Below, piece by piece: positions 1 through 10,137 of a stretch of 64,000 nucleotides of DNA (position 1 is the stretch's first letter; each line of letters opens with the position of its first letter). Location: positions 29,873,454-29,937,453 of the forward strand of contig NC_030389.2 in the NCBI RefSeq assembly GCF_001625215.2. The letters are read 5' to 3'. Both the position numbers and the translations under genes were made by a program. The DNA comes from Daucus carota subsp. sativus. Lineage: Eukaryota > Streptophyta > Magnoliopsida > Apiales > Apiaceae. The notes under the pieces are model-generated. The model was not told the DNA's origin. It saw only the letters and a list, made by a program, of their open reading frames with translations, and ran no database searches.

Positions 1-2903
1 GAGTGTTGCTTCTTGCTATACCATGACACCAACCTTCGTCCGAGAAACTGACAGCTTCCTGAAGTACTTTTCCTATCAATCTTACATCCTGCAAAGTCAG
101 AATCTGTATAGCCAACTAGATTAAAACCTGTATCTTTAGGGTACCAAATCCCTAGATTGGGGGTTCCCTTAAGATACCTAAAAATACGCTTAACAGCTAT
201 AAGATGTGACTCTTTAGGATCAGCCTGGAATCTAGCACATAAACAAGTTGCGAACATGATATCTGGTCTACTAGCAGTTAAGTATAAGAGAGAGCCAATC
301 ATACCTCGATACTTCGTGATGTCAACTGACTTACCAGATTTGTCCTGATCAAGTTTGACAGCAGTTGGCATAGGGGTTTTGGCAGGAGATGCTTCTTCCA
401 TTCCATATTTCTTCAGAAGATCCTTGATGTATTTAGATTGGCAGATAAAAATACCGTCAGGCTTCTGAATGACTTGAAGTCCTAGGAAGAAGGACAATTC
501 TCCCATCATGCTCATCTCATACTTGCTCTGCATTAACTTAGCAAATCTCTCGCACAAAAGATCATTAGTAGAACCAAATATAATGTCATCGACATATACT
601 TGTACAAGAATTATATCATCCTTATGCTTTTTATGGAAAAGAGTTTTATCGATGATACCTCTGGTGAAACCATTTTCAAGTAAGAACTTGGAAAGAGTGT
701 CATACCAGGTTCGAGGGGCTTGCTTCAGGCCATAGAGTGCTTTGAAGAGAAAGTATACGAAGTCTTCAAATTCTTTGTCTTCAAACCCAGGGGGTTGTTC
801 AACATAGACTTCCTCTTCCAGATCACCATTCAGGAATGCACTTTTCACATCCATCTGATATACTTTGAAGTTGGAGTGTGCAGCAAATGCTAAGAACATC
901 CTGATTGCTTCAAGCCTAGCAACTGGAGCATAGGTTTCATCATAATCAATTCCTTCTTCTTGTGAATAACCCTTTGCAACCAGTCTTGCCTTATTCCTCG
1001 TAACAATACCATCTTCATCCATTTTGTTTCTAAAAACCCATCTGGTGCCAACTATAGATTTTCCTTTAGGTCTTGGCACCAGCTTCCAAACTTTCTGCCT
1101 TTCGAATTGATTGAGTTCTTCCTGCATTGCAGATACCCAATCTGGATCACTTAGAGCCTCTTCAACTTTCTTTGGTTCTATCTGAGACAAGAATCCAGCA
1201 AAGTTGCATTCATTCTGAGTTGCTCTTCTAGTCCGCACTCCTGTGTCTGGATCACCAATGATTTGTTCAACAGGATGGTCTCTACTCCATACCCTTTGTC
1301 TTGGCAGATTCAATCTTGATGATTCACCAAAATCATAGTTGTGTTGAGTGTGATGACTAGTAGATCCACTTTGACTTACTCCCCCTGATCTGATGTATAT
1401 CCTATTTGATGATCCTCCACTTTGACCACTGTGACCATGATGATCATTTGTATTGTTGCCAATACTTCCTCCAGATGGTTCAGGATCAGCATTCTCTTCA
1501 TTTGCATTAGGATCTCTTATATCAGCTTCAGGTTCATCTTCTCCTAAGTAGATGTCTTCTAAATTCTCAAACTCCAGAGAATCAGATTCATTTTCCTTTT
1601 GAAGACTTGGGAGTCTGGTATCATCAAATCTTACATTGATGCTTTCAATCAGCTTGTCGTCATTGATCAGATAAACCCTGTAGGCCTTAGATTCCAAAGA
1701 ATAACCCAGAAATATGCCTTCTTCAGCTTTGGCATCAAACTTTCCCAAATGCTCTTCTTTTAACACAAAGCATTTTGCACCAAACACATGAAAGTAACTC
1801 AGTGATGGTTTTCTGTTGGCCATTACTTCATAAGGAGTCTTATCCAAATCCTTGTTAATCAGGGTACGATTTTGAGTGTAGCAAGCAGTGCTTACAGCTT
1901 CAGCCCAGAAATAGATTGGAAGTCTTGATTGACTAATCATAGTCCTTGCTGCTTCAATCAAGGTTCTGTTCTTCCTTTCTACGACACCATTTTGTTGTGG
2001 AGTCCTTGGAGCTGAATACTGACGAGAGATGCCCTTATCAGTACAGAAGTTATTAAGAACAGCATTACGAAATTCTGTTCCATTATCTGATCTGATTGCC
2101 CTTACTGGCAGATCTGCTTCCTTTTCAATCTTCTTGATATGATCAATGATGACGAGTGCTGCTTCATCCTTTGAATGTAAGAATAATACCCATGTGTATT
2201 TTGAGTAGTCATTGACGATCACAAGAGCATATCTTTTCCTTGATATAGAAGGAATGTTGACTGGTCCAAACAGATCCATATGAATCAGTTGAAGGGGTGA
2301 ACCAATATCAGTCATGCCTTTGCTCCTGTGTGATGCTTTCTTTGACTTCCCTTTTTCACATGCATCACAGAGTCCTTCTTGACAGAATTCTTTCTGTGGC
2401 AGTCCTCTCACAAGTTCTCTTTTGACTAAAGAGTTCATAGTCTTAAAGTTCAAATGTGAGAGCTTCCGATGCCATAACCAACTATCATCAGCAGAGGCCT
2501 TAGTGTAGAAACACTTGACCTCCCCCTTACTTGCTGTGTCTATGTCGGCTATAAACAAACTTGATTTTCTTACACCACGAAGTGTAAGATCCTTGTTCTT
2601 CCGGTTCTGGATTAAGCAAACTTCCTTCTGAAAGATTACATCGTATCCTTTGTCACAGAACTGACTGATACTCAGTAAGTTGTGCTTGAGTCCTTCCACC
2701 AGAGAGATATCTTCAATGATGACATTTCCAACTTTCAGCTTACCATATCCCGTTGTAAAACCTTTGCTGTCATCTCCAAAGATTACAATTGGGCCGGTTC
2801 TCATCACCACATCTGTGAGCAGGGACTTTTCTCCAGTCATGTGTCTTGAACAACCACTATCAAGAACCCACACAACTTTACTTTTCCTTCCTGTGCCCTG
2901 CAT
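1..2903 (-). CDS. copia pol polyprotein (protease, integrase, reverse transcriptase, RNase H), partial
   Basis: Translating the minus strand gives an apparently unbroken reading frame from an ATG at 2901-2903 to the window edge. Seen in order: the aspartic protease motif [13 protein letters not shown] (about 2840-2870); the integrase HHCC finger (around 2390-2490); the DNGTEF block and the [16 protein letters not shown] block of the integrase core; the reverse transcriptase catalytic YVDD (585-596); and RNase H with [16 protein letters not shown] near the left edge. No internal stop was found, so this copy may be young. The frame differs from that of the upstream gag ORF. An in-frame TGA lies directly before the ATG, so how pol would be expressed is unclear (reinitiation, or an inactivated junction). 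Confidence 0.88.
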   Translation of the reverse strand, partial: MQGTGRKSKVVWVLDSGCSRHMTGEKSLLTDVVMRTGPIVIFGDDSKGFTTGYGKLKVGNVIIEDISLVEGLKHNLLSISQFCDKGYDVIFQKEVCLIQNRKNKDLTLRGVRKSSLFIADIDTASKGEVKCFYTKASADDSWLWHRKLSHLNFKTMNSLVKRELVRGLPQKEFCQEGLCDACEKGKSKKASHRSKGMTDIGSPLQLIHMDLFGPVNIPSISRKRYALVIVNDYSKYTWVLFLHSKDEAALVIIDHIKKIEKEADLPVRAIRSDNGTEFRNAVLNNFCTDKGISRQYSAPRTPQQNGVVERKNRTLIEAARTMISQSRLPIYFWAEAVSTACYTQNRTLINKDLDKTPYEVMANRKPSLSYFHVFGAKCFVLKEEHLGKFDAKAEEGIFLGYSLESKAYRVYLINDDKLIESINVRFDDTRLPSLQKENESDSLEFENLEDIYLGEDEPEADIRDPNANEENADPEPSGGSIGNNTNDHHGHSGQSGGSSNRIYIRSGGVSQSGSTSHHTQHNYDFGESSRLNLPRQRVWSRDHPVEQIIGDPDTGVRTRRATQNECNFAGFLSQIEPKKVEEALSDPDWVSAMQEELNQFERQKVWKLVPRPKGKSIVGTRWVFRNKMDEDGIVTRNKARLVAKGYSQEEGIDYDETYAPVARLEAIRMFLAFAAHSNFKVYQMDVKSAFLNGDLEEEVYVEQPPGFEDKEFEDFVYFLFKALYGLKQAPRTWYDTLSKFLLENGFTRGIIDKTLFHKKHKDDIILVQVYVDDIIFGSTNDLLCERFAKLMQSKYEMSMMGELSFFLGLQVIQKPDGIFICQSKYIKDLLKKYGMEEASPAKTPMPTAVKLDQDKSGKSVDITKYRGMIGSLLYLTASRPDIMFATCLCARFQADPKESHLIAVKRIFRYLKGTPNLGIWYPKDTGFNLVGYTDSDFAGCKIDRKSTSGSCQFLGRRLVSWYSKKQH

Positions 2904-2914
2904 TCACAAATGGA

Positions 2915-3775
2915 TTAAACTTTCTTTGGTACCCAGACGTTCTTGGGTCCAGGTGATTTAGTAGAAACAGGATTATCAACAGAAACTGGTTTAACATGTG
3001 CTTGTTCAGGGGTGACTGGACTCTTCTCCTTTTTAGTCTTAGCAGAAGTGCTTTTAGACTTGGAGTTGGGAGTTTCCTTCTTCTTAGAAGGACTAGCAGT
3101 CTTTGCCACAGGGGCAACAGAAGGTGCATGCATATTCATATTCATGGTAGATGGTGCAGAAAAAGATGCATTCAACATGGTAAAGCATGCAGACATCATA
3201 TTCATAGCACATAGCATGCAACCTACTCTACCACATGGCAAATGAACAGCATTCATGTTAACAGTATTAGGCATGCTAGAAACAGAATTATCTACTTTAA
3301 TCACTTTACATGCATGAGTAAGATGATTAGTAGAATTGCAATTATTACAAACCTTTCTAGCATTAGAATTCCTAGAATTGGTGTTCTTAGGATCTAACTT
3401 GCCATTCCTGTTGTTCTTCTTTTTGTTGGAACTAGTATTTCCTAATCCAGTTTTATCTGAGTCATCTCTGACATGGGAATTAGAAGGTACTTCTTGTGAT
3501 TCCTGTTTTACTTGAGGCTTAACAACTTCCTCATTTTTCAACTCAACCTTGATGACAAGGTCTTCTTCTATCAGAGGTTCTGTTTGTGCCATTCTAAAGA
3601 TAGGGGTCTTGGTGTTCTTCAGAATTTTAGGTATATTTGTTCCTTCAGGAGCATTCTCAGTTCCTGCTGAAACAAATATGCCTTCATTCTCTTTTCTCTT
3701 CTTTCTTTTGGCTCTTTCCAAAGAACTATAGTCAAGGCCAATAGCAACCTTCTTATCAACCCTTTGACTATCCAA
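2915..3775 (-). CDS. second gag-like ORF with zinc knuckle (286 aa)
   Basis: This is a Lys/Ser/Asn-rich ORF in the same frame as gag, from which it is separated by a single TAG at 3785-3787 plus three sense codons. A zinc knuckle CNNCNSTNHLTHAC (CX2CX4HX4C) lies near residue 143. It is followed by a Met/Cys-rich stretch and a basic SPSKKKETPNSKSKS tail ending in WVPKKV, just before the protease region. It is most likely the C-terminal part of a long Sirevirus gag. The ATG is not necessarily a real start: the frame is open back to the TAG. The TAG is either a loss-of-function mutation or a suppressible stop. Confidence 0.7.
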   Translation of the reverse strand: MDSQRVDKKVAIGLDYSSLERAKRKKRKENEGIFVSAGTENAPEGTNIPKILKNTKTPIFRMAQTEPLIEEDLVIKVELKNEEVVKPQVKQESQEVPSNSHVRDDSDKTGLGNTSSNKKKNNRNGKLDPKNTNSRNSNARKVCNNCNSTNHLTHACKVIKVDNSVSSMPNTVNMNAVHLPCGRVGCMLCAMNMMSACFTMLNASFSAPSTMNMNMHAPSVAPVAKTASPSKKKETPNSKSKSTSAKTKKEKSPVTPEQAHVKPVSVDNPVSTKSPGPKNVWVPKKV

Positions 3776-3784
3776 GATCTCTTT

Positions 3785-5503
3785 CTATAGAAAGGCAGAA
3801 TTCTGATAGGCCCTAAGCTTAGTTTCTAGGTCAGCAATCTGAGACCTAAGGGACTCCTCAATTTCTGCACTACACTTCTCCTTATTCTCTAGATATTCAA
3901 TTCTATCTTTAAGGTTAGTGTTTATGAGTTTCTCTAAAGCTAATTCATCTACTCTTTCTTCAAGTTTAGCTATCTTTAGAGAAAGACTACTGTTATCTGA
4001 TTCTGAAGCTAATAAACTAGTGTGCAAGTTATACATCTCTTGACCTAGTTCATTTATAGTCTTTTTATAATCAGCAGTAGTCATGTCATCAACAGAAATT
4101 TCAGGAGATACCTGAGATGGAGATTCCTCGACAGTGTCAGCCATTAATGCAAAAGCATAATTGCTCTGGACAGGTTCATCATCAGAATCTGTGTCATCCC
4201 AGCTTTTTCCCTCAGCAATGTAAGCCCTTCCTTTGTGCTTGGCCACCATTGCTTCCAACTTAGCTTTTAGCTTCTCATTTTCTTTCTTCAGATCCTCATA
4301 AGAATTCTTCTTATCATATGAGTTGCTTCTGACAGGAGCTGCTTTGGGTTTCCTGCACTCTGTAGCAAAGTGCCCTAAGTCATTGCAGTTGTAGCATCTG
4401 ACCTTGCTCTTGTCATACATGTTTGGTTTGAAACTGCCAGTACTCTTTGACCCTGAGCCTGAGTATCCTCCTTTACCCTGAAACTTGTTCCCTGAAGCTT
4501 TCTTGTACCGGGGGTTCTTTCTGAACTTGATATGCTTAAACCTTGCAGCCATATAAGCCATTGACTTATCTTCCAGCTGCTCCAGCTCTTCTTGAGTGTA
4601 GAACTCATCCTCCGGTTCTTCAGAAACTTCATCAACTTCAGCTTCTACAATCTCAGTAATGGTAGAAGGATAGTCAGCTTTGATGGATGAACAATCACTC
4701 TGAGCAACAGTGTGATCATTGATACCATATTCAACTAATTGTTGATAACCAAAGTATGGTTGATCAGCAATCAGTGCAGTGGTCTTCTGTAAGGCCATAC
4801 TCTTGGATTCTGTTGATCCACCACCATATATAATCTTTCTCTGTTCAAGTTCCATCTCAAACGTCTTCAGTTTTCCAAACAGCTTTTCCAAAGTCATAGT
4901 CCTGAAGTCGCTTCTTTCCCGGATGGTCTCTGTCTTAACAACTAGATGGGGTGGCATCACAAATGAGAACTTTCTGTTTATCTCTTTCTGTGGATAAGTC
5001 TTTCCATGCAGGGTGAGTTCATTCAACAACAGCATGAATCTCTCATAGATTTGAGAAATGTTCTCTCCAGGTATTGCCTGAAATGCTTCATATCTGGCAA
5101 TTAGCATATCGTATCTGTTTTTCCTGACTTCTTCAGATCCCTCCATCAATGCCTCAATAGTGTCCCACATCTGCTTTGAAGTTTTCAGACTTAGTATCAG
5201 ATGTGTCATTGTCTTGGTCATTGATTCAACAATTATGAGTTGCAGATTATGATCCTGTGCAACATATTCCTTATCAGTGTCAGTGTATTCACTTTTCTCT
5301 TTGGGAACAGACTTCTGTGGAATACGAACACCATTTTCAACAGATTCAGGAATAATCTTCATAGGCACAAATGGACCATTTTCCAGAATCCCAATGAACA
5401 TGGGATTAGCAACTCTGATGTACAGCAACATCTTCATCTTCCAGTTGTTGTAGTCATCCTTGTCAAATGGAGGTACTTTGATTCCTAACTTGTGTGTCGA
5501 CAT
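3785..5503 (-). CDS. gag: copia gag (capsid/nucleocapsid) protein, 572 aa
   Basis: The first ORF after the primer binding site of the minus-strand element starts MSTHKLGIKVPPFDKDDY, a typical gag opening in which a hydrophobic-acidic stretch precedes NWKMKM. Residues about 20-240 resemble the UBN2/gag-polypeptide domain of copia elements. A CCHC knuckle CYNCNDLGHFATEC lies near residue 368. Residues about 400-570 are charged and Leu-rich (KKENEKLKAKLEAMV and later heptads), predicting a coiled coil for particle assembly. It ends at an amber codon, after which the same frame stays open for a further 290 codons. ATG context and position, about 85 bp from the primer site, support this start. Confidence 0.88.
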   Translation of the reverse strand: MSTHKLGIKVPPFDKDDYNNWKMKMLLYIRVANPMFIGILENGPFVPMKIIPESVENGVRIPQKSVPKEKSEYTDTDKEYVAQDHNLQLIIVESMTKTMTHLILSLKTSKQMWDTIEALMEGSEEVRKNRYDMLIARYEAFQAIPGENISQIYERFMLLLNELTLHGKTYPQKEINRKFSFVMPPHLVVKTETIRERSDFRTMTLEKLFGKLKTFEMELEQRKIIYGGGSTESKSMALQKTTALIADQPYFGYQQLVEYGINDHTVAQSDCSSIKADYPSTITEIVEAEVDEVSEEPEDEFYTQEELEQLEDKSMAYMAARFKHIKFRKNPRYKKASGNKFQGKGGYSGSGSKSTGSFKPNMYDKSKVRCYNCNDLGHFATECRKPKAAPVRSNSYDKKNSYEDLKKENEKLKAKLEAMVAKHKGRAYIAEGKSWDDTDSDDEPVQSNYAFALMADTVEESPSQVSPEISVDDMTTADYKKTINELGQEMYNLHTSLLASESDNSSLSLKIAKLEERVDELALEKLINTNLKDRIEYLENKEKCSAEIEESLRSQIADLETKLRAYQNSAFL

Positions 5504-5587
5504 TGTTATCAGATAAAATTACGATTGTACGGACAGCTAGCTTTTCAGATTGGTTACGGATCTCAGATCTGTATATCGATCAGCTAA

Positions 5588-5599
5588 GCTCTGATACCA
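5588..5599 (-). other. primer binding site (initiator tRNA-Met)
   Basis: On the minus strand the sequence is TGGTATCAGAGC, the standard plant copia primer site complementary to the 3' end of initiator tRNA-Met. It lies two bases inside the LTR end at 5602. Confidence 0.92.
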
Positions 5600-5925
5600 A
5601 TTGTTAGGTCCAATCAGACGTAGAAGGGGGGGGGGGTTGAATACGTCGTACCAATTTCTTCGATTTAATTTAATTGCGGATAATCTTGTTTCAGTCCATG
5701 TTAAATCAATCGTAAATAAATAACTCCAGCAAGTCGGGGAATATTCTTATATTAGAAATAATCCTCGTGTGCTACAAATTCCAACACAAGTGTCGGCTGC
5801 AGAGACTACAATCACTCTATTACAAACTCTCGATAAATACGATCTTCTAATTTAACTCTCGAGAATGTGTATAGTGTGTGCACTTACAAAGTGTGTAGTT
5901 ATTTTCAAATGAAAACACTAAGCTC

Positions 5926-5935
5926 TATTTATAGG
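5926..5935 (-). promoter_or_regulatory. TATA box in the minus-strand LTR
   Basis: Minus-strand CCTATAAATAGAGC lies about 325 bp before the LTR end. It is a near-perfect plant TATA box and would set the U3/R boundary near 5895-5905. Confidence 0.7.
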
Positions 5936-6107
5936 CTTTCCAACAACTAACCATGGTTAACGAGTTCGTCCTGGACGACTTGAGTTCGTCCTGGACGGAT
6001 TTGATTTATCAAAATAAATCTAACTCCCAGGAATGCATGAAGTGGCGCAGGTTCCATATACATATTCACATATGTATATATATATAAACATAGTCACAAG
6101 TCAAACA

Positions 6108-6482
6108 TGGCGCCAAGGTTTGTACAATGGGAAGTCAAAACTTGCGCTTGACTTCCCAGTCAAACCTTGCGCTCATGGAGTGTAATCCAGTGTGAGATAA
6201 TTACTTAGAGTAATTCTGAGTAATTTCCAGTCAAAAGTTGCGCCTGGAATCCTGGTCAAATGTTGCGCTGTAGTGACCCTGTATGGCTTATGACTTAGAT
6301 AATTTTTTGGAGCACCCAAACTTGCGCTTGATTCTTCACATGTATGTGAGGCGCCAACTTTGACCAAAAGTCAATAGTTGCGCTTATGGAAGGATACAGT
6401 GTATGCACTGTGAATACTTAGAAGATTTCTAAGTGTTTGAGAGAGGTTGAGGCGCCAACTTTGACTTAGTCAAAGTTTGCGC
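6108..6482 (-). promoter_or_regulatory. cluster of short GCGCAA...TTTGAC repeats in the LTR U3
   Basis: About ten copies of a short module are seen in both orientations: plus-strand forms such as AGTCAAACCTTGCGC, CAGTCAAAAGTTGCGCC and GTCAATAGTTGCGC, and the inverted GGCGCCAACTTTGAC (6350 and 6450 regions). They lie 175-550 bp upstream of the LTR TATA box, in U3. Repeated modules here usually act as enhancers. The TTGAC part is the core of a WRKY W-box and the GCGC part could bind another factor. Function is inferred. Confidence 0.5.
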
Positions 6483-6627
6483 CTTAACAGTGTTGATGCT
6501 TCCCTTGATGAACACTTAGACAGATTCAGGAGTTTTCTCATTTAGCATAGGAATTAAATATACATATATATATAATTAATTGTGTTTAATTAATTACTTG
6601 AATTATTTAAATTCAAAATAATTCACA

Positions 6628-6669
<42 letters not shown>

Positions 6670-7172
6670 AATTGATAATTTCCTTTGGCAGTAAATCCTG
6701 GAGTAGCTCGATTGACTTGATCAATTAATTCGTTGATCGAATCCACTGAATACTTTCGTACGTCCTGACGTCCTGTGCACTGGTCTGGTTCACGAACGAC
6801 TCGAACTGAAATAATTCTTTGAATCCTTTGCTTGATAATATACTTGATCAGTCATTCCGGGTTAGATGTTGCTTCGATAAATTTGATTAAAGATAATCAA
6901 ATCAAATATACTGGAATCTTCTGGTCTTTGATACTTGATCTTCAGGCAATCTTGATAGCAGAAACATATTGAACTTTATTCTTCACTGAGGCTTGAACAT
7001 GTTAATGAACTTCTTCCAGTGGACGGATGCTCGTCTCAGATATCTTGATTGTCTTTGTCTGTTCGTATCGAATCTCCAACCTGTAGATTCCTGTATTATA
7101 CTTACGTATTGTTTCCTGTCTTTTGTTGTGTTGAGTTATCGTAATTACATTTACGTTACATTATGCTTTACA

Positions 7173-7979
7173 GATGAGATTTTTATAAATCAAGCCAAGT
7201 ATACCAGAAATCTTTTGAAGAAATTTGGTATGCAAGACAGTTCAGCTGCAACTACTCCTATGGCAACAGCAACCAAACTAGACAAAGATACTGGTGCATC
7301 AGTGGAGATCACAAACTATAGAGGAATGATTGGATCTTTGCTTTATCTGACTGCAAGTAGACCAGACATCATGTATGCCACATGTCTATGTGCAAGATTC
7401 CAGGCAGATCCAAGAGAGCCTCATCTGATTGCAGTAAAGAGAATATTCATATATCTCAAGGGAACCACATCATTGGGATTATGGTATCCTAGAGAATCAG
7501 ATTTTAGTCTAATTGGATACTCTGATGCAGATTTTGCAGGTTGCAAAATTGACAGGAAAAGCACAAGTGGGAGTTGTCAATTTCTGGGTGGAAGACTTGT
7601 TTCTTGGTATAGCAAGAAGCAAAAGTCCATTTCAACATCAACAGCAGAGTCAGAGTATATAGCTGCAGGCAGCTGCTGTGCACAAATTCTTTGGATGAAG
7701 AATCAACTGTTGGACTATGGGTTATCCTTTTCTAAAATTCCTATTTATTGTGATAACCAAAGTGCTATTGCTATGACAGGAAACCCAGTTCAACATTCTC
7801 TGACAAAGCACATCAGTATAAGATATCATTTTATAAGGGAGCATGTGGAGGAAGGAACCATTGAACTTCACTTTGTTCCTACTGAACAGCAGCTAGCAGA
7901 CATTTTCACCAAACCATTAAGTGAAGCAACTTTTACTAGGCTGGTGAATGAGCTAGGAATGATATCAGGAACTGGGTAA
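7173..7979 (+). pseudogene. copia reverse transcriptase end and RNase H, interrupted fragment
   Basis: The frame begins DEIFINQAKYTRNLLKKFGM, the connection after the reverse transcriptase palm. It continues through [20 protein letters not shown] and the RNase H blocks [53 protein letters not shown] and LADIFTKPL, stopping at TAA 7977-7979. The reading frame is open upstream through 6993 but that part is LTR sequence of the inserted element, so the gene is interrupted. It is intact from the insertion point to its natural end. Confidence 0.85.
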
Positions 7980-9362
7980 ACATAATGGTTAGATCTTTCA
8001 AATTTGAATTGTCAAATTACCATATGTTTTGCTCACAAATATGTCATAATATACTCTGATTGTTTAACTCTGATGACATTCTCTGATGATATACTCTGTT
8101 TGCTATTCTCTGACGCCATTCTCTGCCGATATTCTCTGATATTTGTAAACTCTGAATCTTGATAAATGATCTCATTTTTATTTCTCTGAGACACTTAACC
8201 TGTGAAGATGCTATGAAGCATGGTCTGAATTAGTAATCATGAATCTTAGTTAAGTTCCTTAATCTTGATCTCAATTTTGTGCTATTATTTTACACTATAT
8301 GCATATTGATATCATTGAGACTCTATTACTTCACATATCTTAATTATAAGTGAGACTGATTAATTTGCATTTTCTCTCAGTAAATTAGACAGTGTTTATA
8401 AACTCTGATGCTATACACACCCCTGAAAATAAGCATAGTACTCCTTTGAGATCTTAGATGTCTATATGACAGTGACTGGGAAGACCCAAACATTTACTGG
8501 TATTAAGTAATTGCCAAGATTCTATAATCTATGGTGACCAGTCACAATCTCTGATTACTGGAGAAATACTGTTGCTAAATTATATTTAAAGGTCGTGATT
8601 CATTTACACTGAAAAGCGTCCTTGATGAAAAGAAAAGAAAAAAAAAAAGAAGAAAAAAAAAATAAACATTTCTCTATCAGAGTATGTCTTTTGTCTATGT
8701 CTTGAGAGTTTAAATAAATTATTATTGTCTACCTTATAATTACGAAATTGTGAAATTCTCTAGTCTCTGATTAAATATGTTACATCACACACATTATTTC
8801 ACAAGCATATTATTGAGCTATGGATTTTGTGACAAACTCTGATTTTTTTGATGAATTTTCTGAAATTATGTCTTTATTCTGAGGTATTTAGAATTTATTT
8901 TCTTTAAATCTCAGAGTTTAAAATTCGAGAGATTTGATCTTGATTTTCTAAACTCTTCTACATTACAGGAGTTCAAATATTCAGAGAATATCAAGGGAGT
9001 ATTCCAAACGGATGTATTGTTAGTGGGTTTACATGAAAAAAAATTTCATTGGAGAACGTGTAATCAGCATTTATAACTGCACATGTTTTACTGCGCTCAT
9101 GATTATTACTCTCTTTTCTCAATCCCACTAACTCTCATCTACCAGTTAAAATCTGACAGGTGTCCAAGAGAACAAAGAGCCATGCGTGTACAGCTACACA
9201 AAATCTGAAGAGTTTATCACATCAGATTTTATTGCTCATTATTCACTTATACACTTAATCTTTACACACACTCTCTTCACAAATTCTTACTCTCTTCTCT
9301 CTGAAATTCAAATCTTCTCTCACACACCTCCTCAAACACCTTCTTTCCTAAACTCTGTTCTC
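7980..9362 (+). other. non-coding stretch between pol and the extra ORFs
   Basis: No convincing ORF is present. The stretch is rich in TCTCTGAT and AAACTCTGA words (for example near 8066, 8147, 8399 and 8834) and has an A-rich tract at 8630-8665. It probably serves as leader or splice-acceptor region for the downstream ORFs. An in-frame extension of the next ORF back to 9186 uses a GTG codon and is unlikely to be translated. Confidence 0.6.
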
Positions 9363-10130
9363 ATGGCCACTACAACATTCATCTTTGCAGGTGTGGAATT
9401 TGTTACCAATAACCATGCTGCTATTCTAAACACTGCCGACGCTCCAAGGGATTATCATCCCATGCAGCAATTTCTGGCACAGAGTGCCATTGCTACCGCC
9501 CTTACTGCTCCTGCCAGACTCTCAGGAAGCCAAATCATAAACTTTTGGAGGACGGGTAAGTATGACAATGGTGGTGAAGATGGATCACCATCAATTGTGT
9601 TCTCATATGAAGGGGAGGAGTATTTTGTTACTCCAGCCACAGTCAGAACAGCATTTAACCTACCAGAGCTCGACATTGCTTATATCACAAATGGAGATGC
9701 AAATCTGAGAACAATGATGACTGATTTGGGCTACAGTGAATCACTTGACAAATTGGGACAACTGAAGCGCCCAGGGCTCAGAAGGGAATGGAGTTTCTTC
9801 TTCGACTGCATCACCAGGGCCTTTCAAAAGAAGTCTACAAACTGGGATGCCATACCAATGGACATGCTGCAGATTGGGTATTCTCTGATCTACTCTACTA
9901 ATTTTGATTTTGGTAGATTAGTTCTTAGAAATATTGGTGAAAGAATGCATGAGAATAGACAGGTCATATATTTCTCAAGATTCTGTCAATTATTGTTTAA
10001 TGCTACTGTTGGTGAGGTAGATTTTAATGTTGATGATGAGATCAAGCCATTCAGGCTTCATAAAAGAGTGTTTAAGGACCTCATAGAAGTATCCAATTCA
10101 AAGACCTCTTCTAATTCCAGCTCAAGTTAG
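9363..10130 (+). CDS. post-pol ORF A of the copia element (255 aa)
   Basis: It starts at ATG 9363 (MATTTFIFAGVEFVTNN). The protein is globular-looking, with YFVTPATVRTAFNLPE, MMTDLGYSE, a Trp-rich REWSFFFDCITRAFQKKS segment and MLQIGYSLIYSTNFDFGRLV. It resembles in style the plant-transposon domain often found in the extra ORFs of plant copia and gypsy elements. I cannot name a biochemical activity. It ends in a Ser-rich run at TAG 10128-10130. ORF B starts 7 bp later in a different frame that is already open upstream of its ATG, so the two were probably one long protein split by a small indel near 10090. No signal peptide or membrane segment is evident. Confidence 0.6.
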   Translation: MATTTFIFAGVEFVTNNHAAILNTADAPRDYHPMQQFLAQSAIATALTAPARLSGSQIINFWRTGKYDNGGEDGSPSIVFSYEGEEYFVTPATVRTAFNLPELDIAYITNGDANLRTMMTDLGYSESLDKLGQLKRPGLRREWSFFFDCITRAFQKKSTNWDAIPMDMLQIGYSLIYSTNFDFGRLVLRNIGERMHENRQVIYFSRFCQLLFNATVGEVDFNVDDEIKPFRLHKRVFKDLIEVSNSKTSSNSSSS

Positions 10131-10137
10131 AGCTAGG

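Larger units (their letters stand above)
1..7172 (-). mobile_element. Sirevirus-like Ty1/copia LTR retrotransposon, running off the left edge
   Basis: Read on the minus strand, the order is LTR, primer binding site, gag, second gag-like ORF, protease, integrase, reverse transcriptase, RNase H. Integrase before reverse transcriptase is the copia order. The long gag with coiled coil, two separate zinc knuckles and the initiator-tRNA-Met primer site resemble the Sirevirus (SIRE/Maximus) lineage. The window cuts the element inside RNase H, so its 3' LTR lies to the left. The right boundary is inferred: plus-strand RNase H-type coding sequence of another element resumes at 7173, directly after a CA dinucleotide. 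This suggests insertion into that element, with GATGA (7173-7177) as the candidate target duplication. Confidence 0.88.
5602..7172 (-). repeat. 5' LTR of the minus-strand copia element
   Basis: On the minus strand the LTR ends in CCTAACA next to the primer site, giving the canonical CA terminus. Its start is inferred to be the TG at 7171-7172 (TGTAAAGCATAA), because coding sequence of a different element begins immediately beyond. That gives about 1.57 kb, long but acceptable for Sireviruses. Inside are a TATA box, a G11 tract, a (TA)n tract at about 6632-6667, a duplicated 20-mer at 5961-6000 (GAGTTCGTCCTGGACG twice) and a cluster of short repeats. The 5' boundary is uncertain; an internal TTAACA at 6484-6489 is a weaker alternative. 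Confidence 0.65.

Noticed and set aside
5588-5599. Initiator tRNA-Met gene from TGGTATCAGAGC (also at 52659-52670 and 23126-23140).
   Set aside because: Only the 3' complement is present, placed next to LTR ends; these are primer binding sites, not tRNA genes.
9186-9362. N-terminal extension of ORF A from 9186.
   Set aside because: It begins at GTG; the extension is hydrophobic low-complexity sequence and the ATG at 9363 is a better start.
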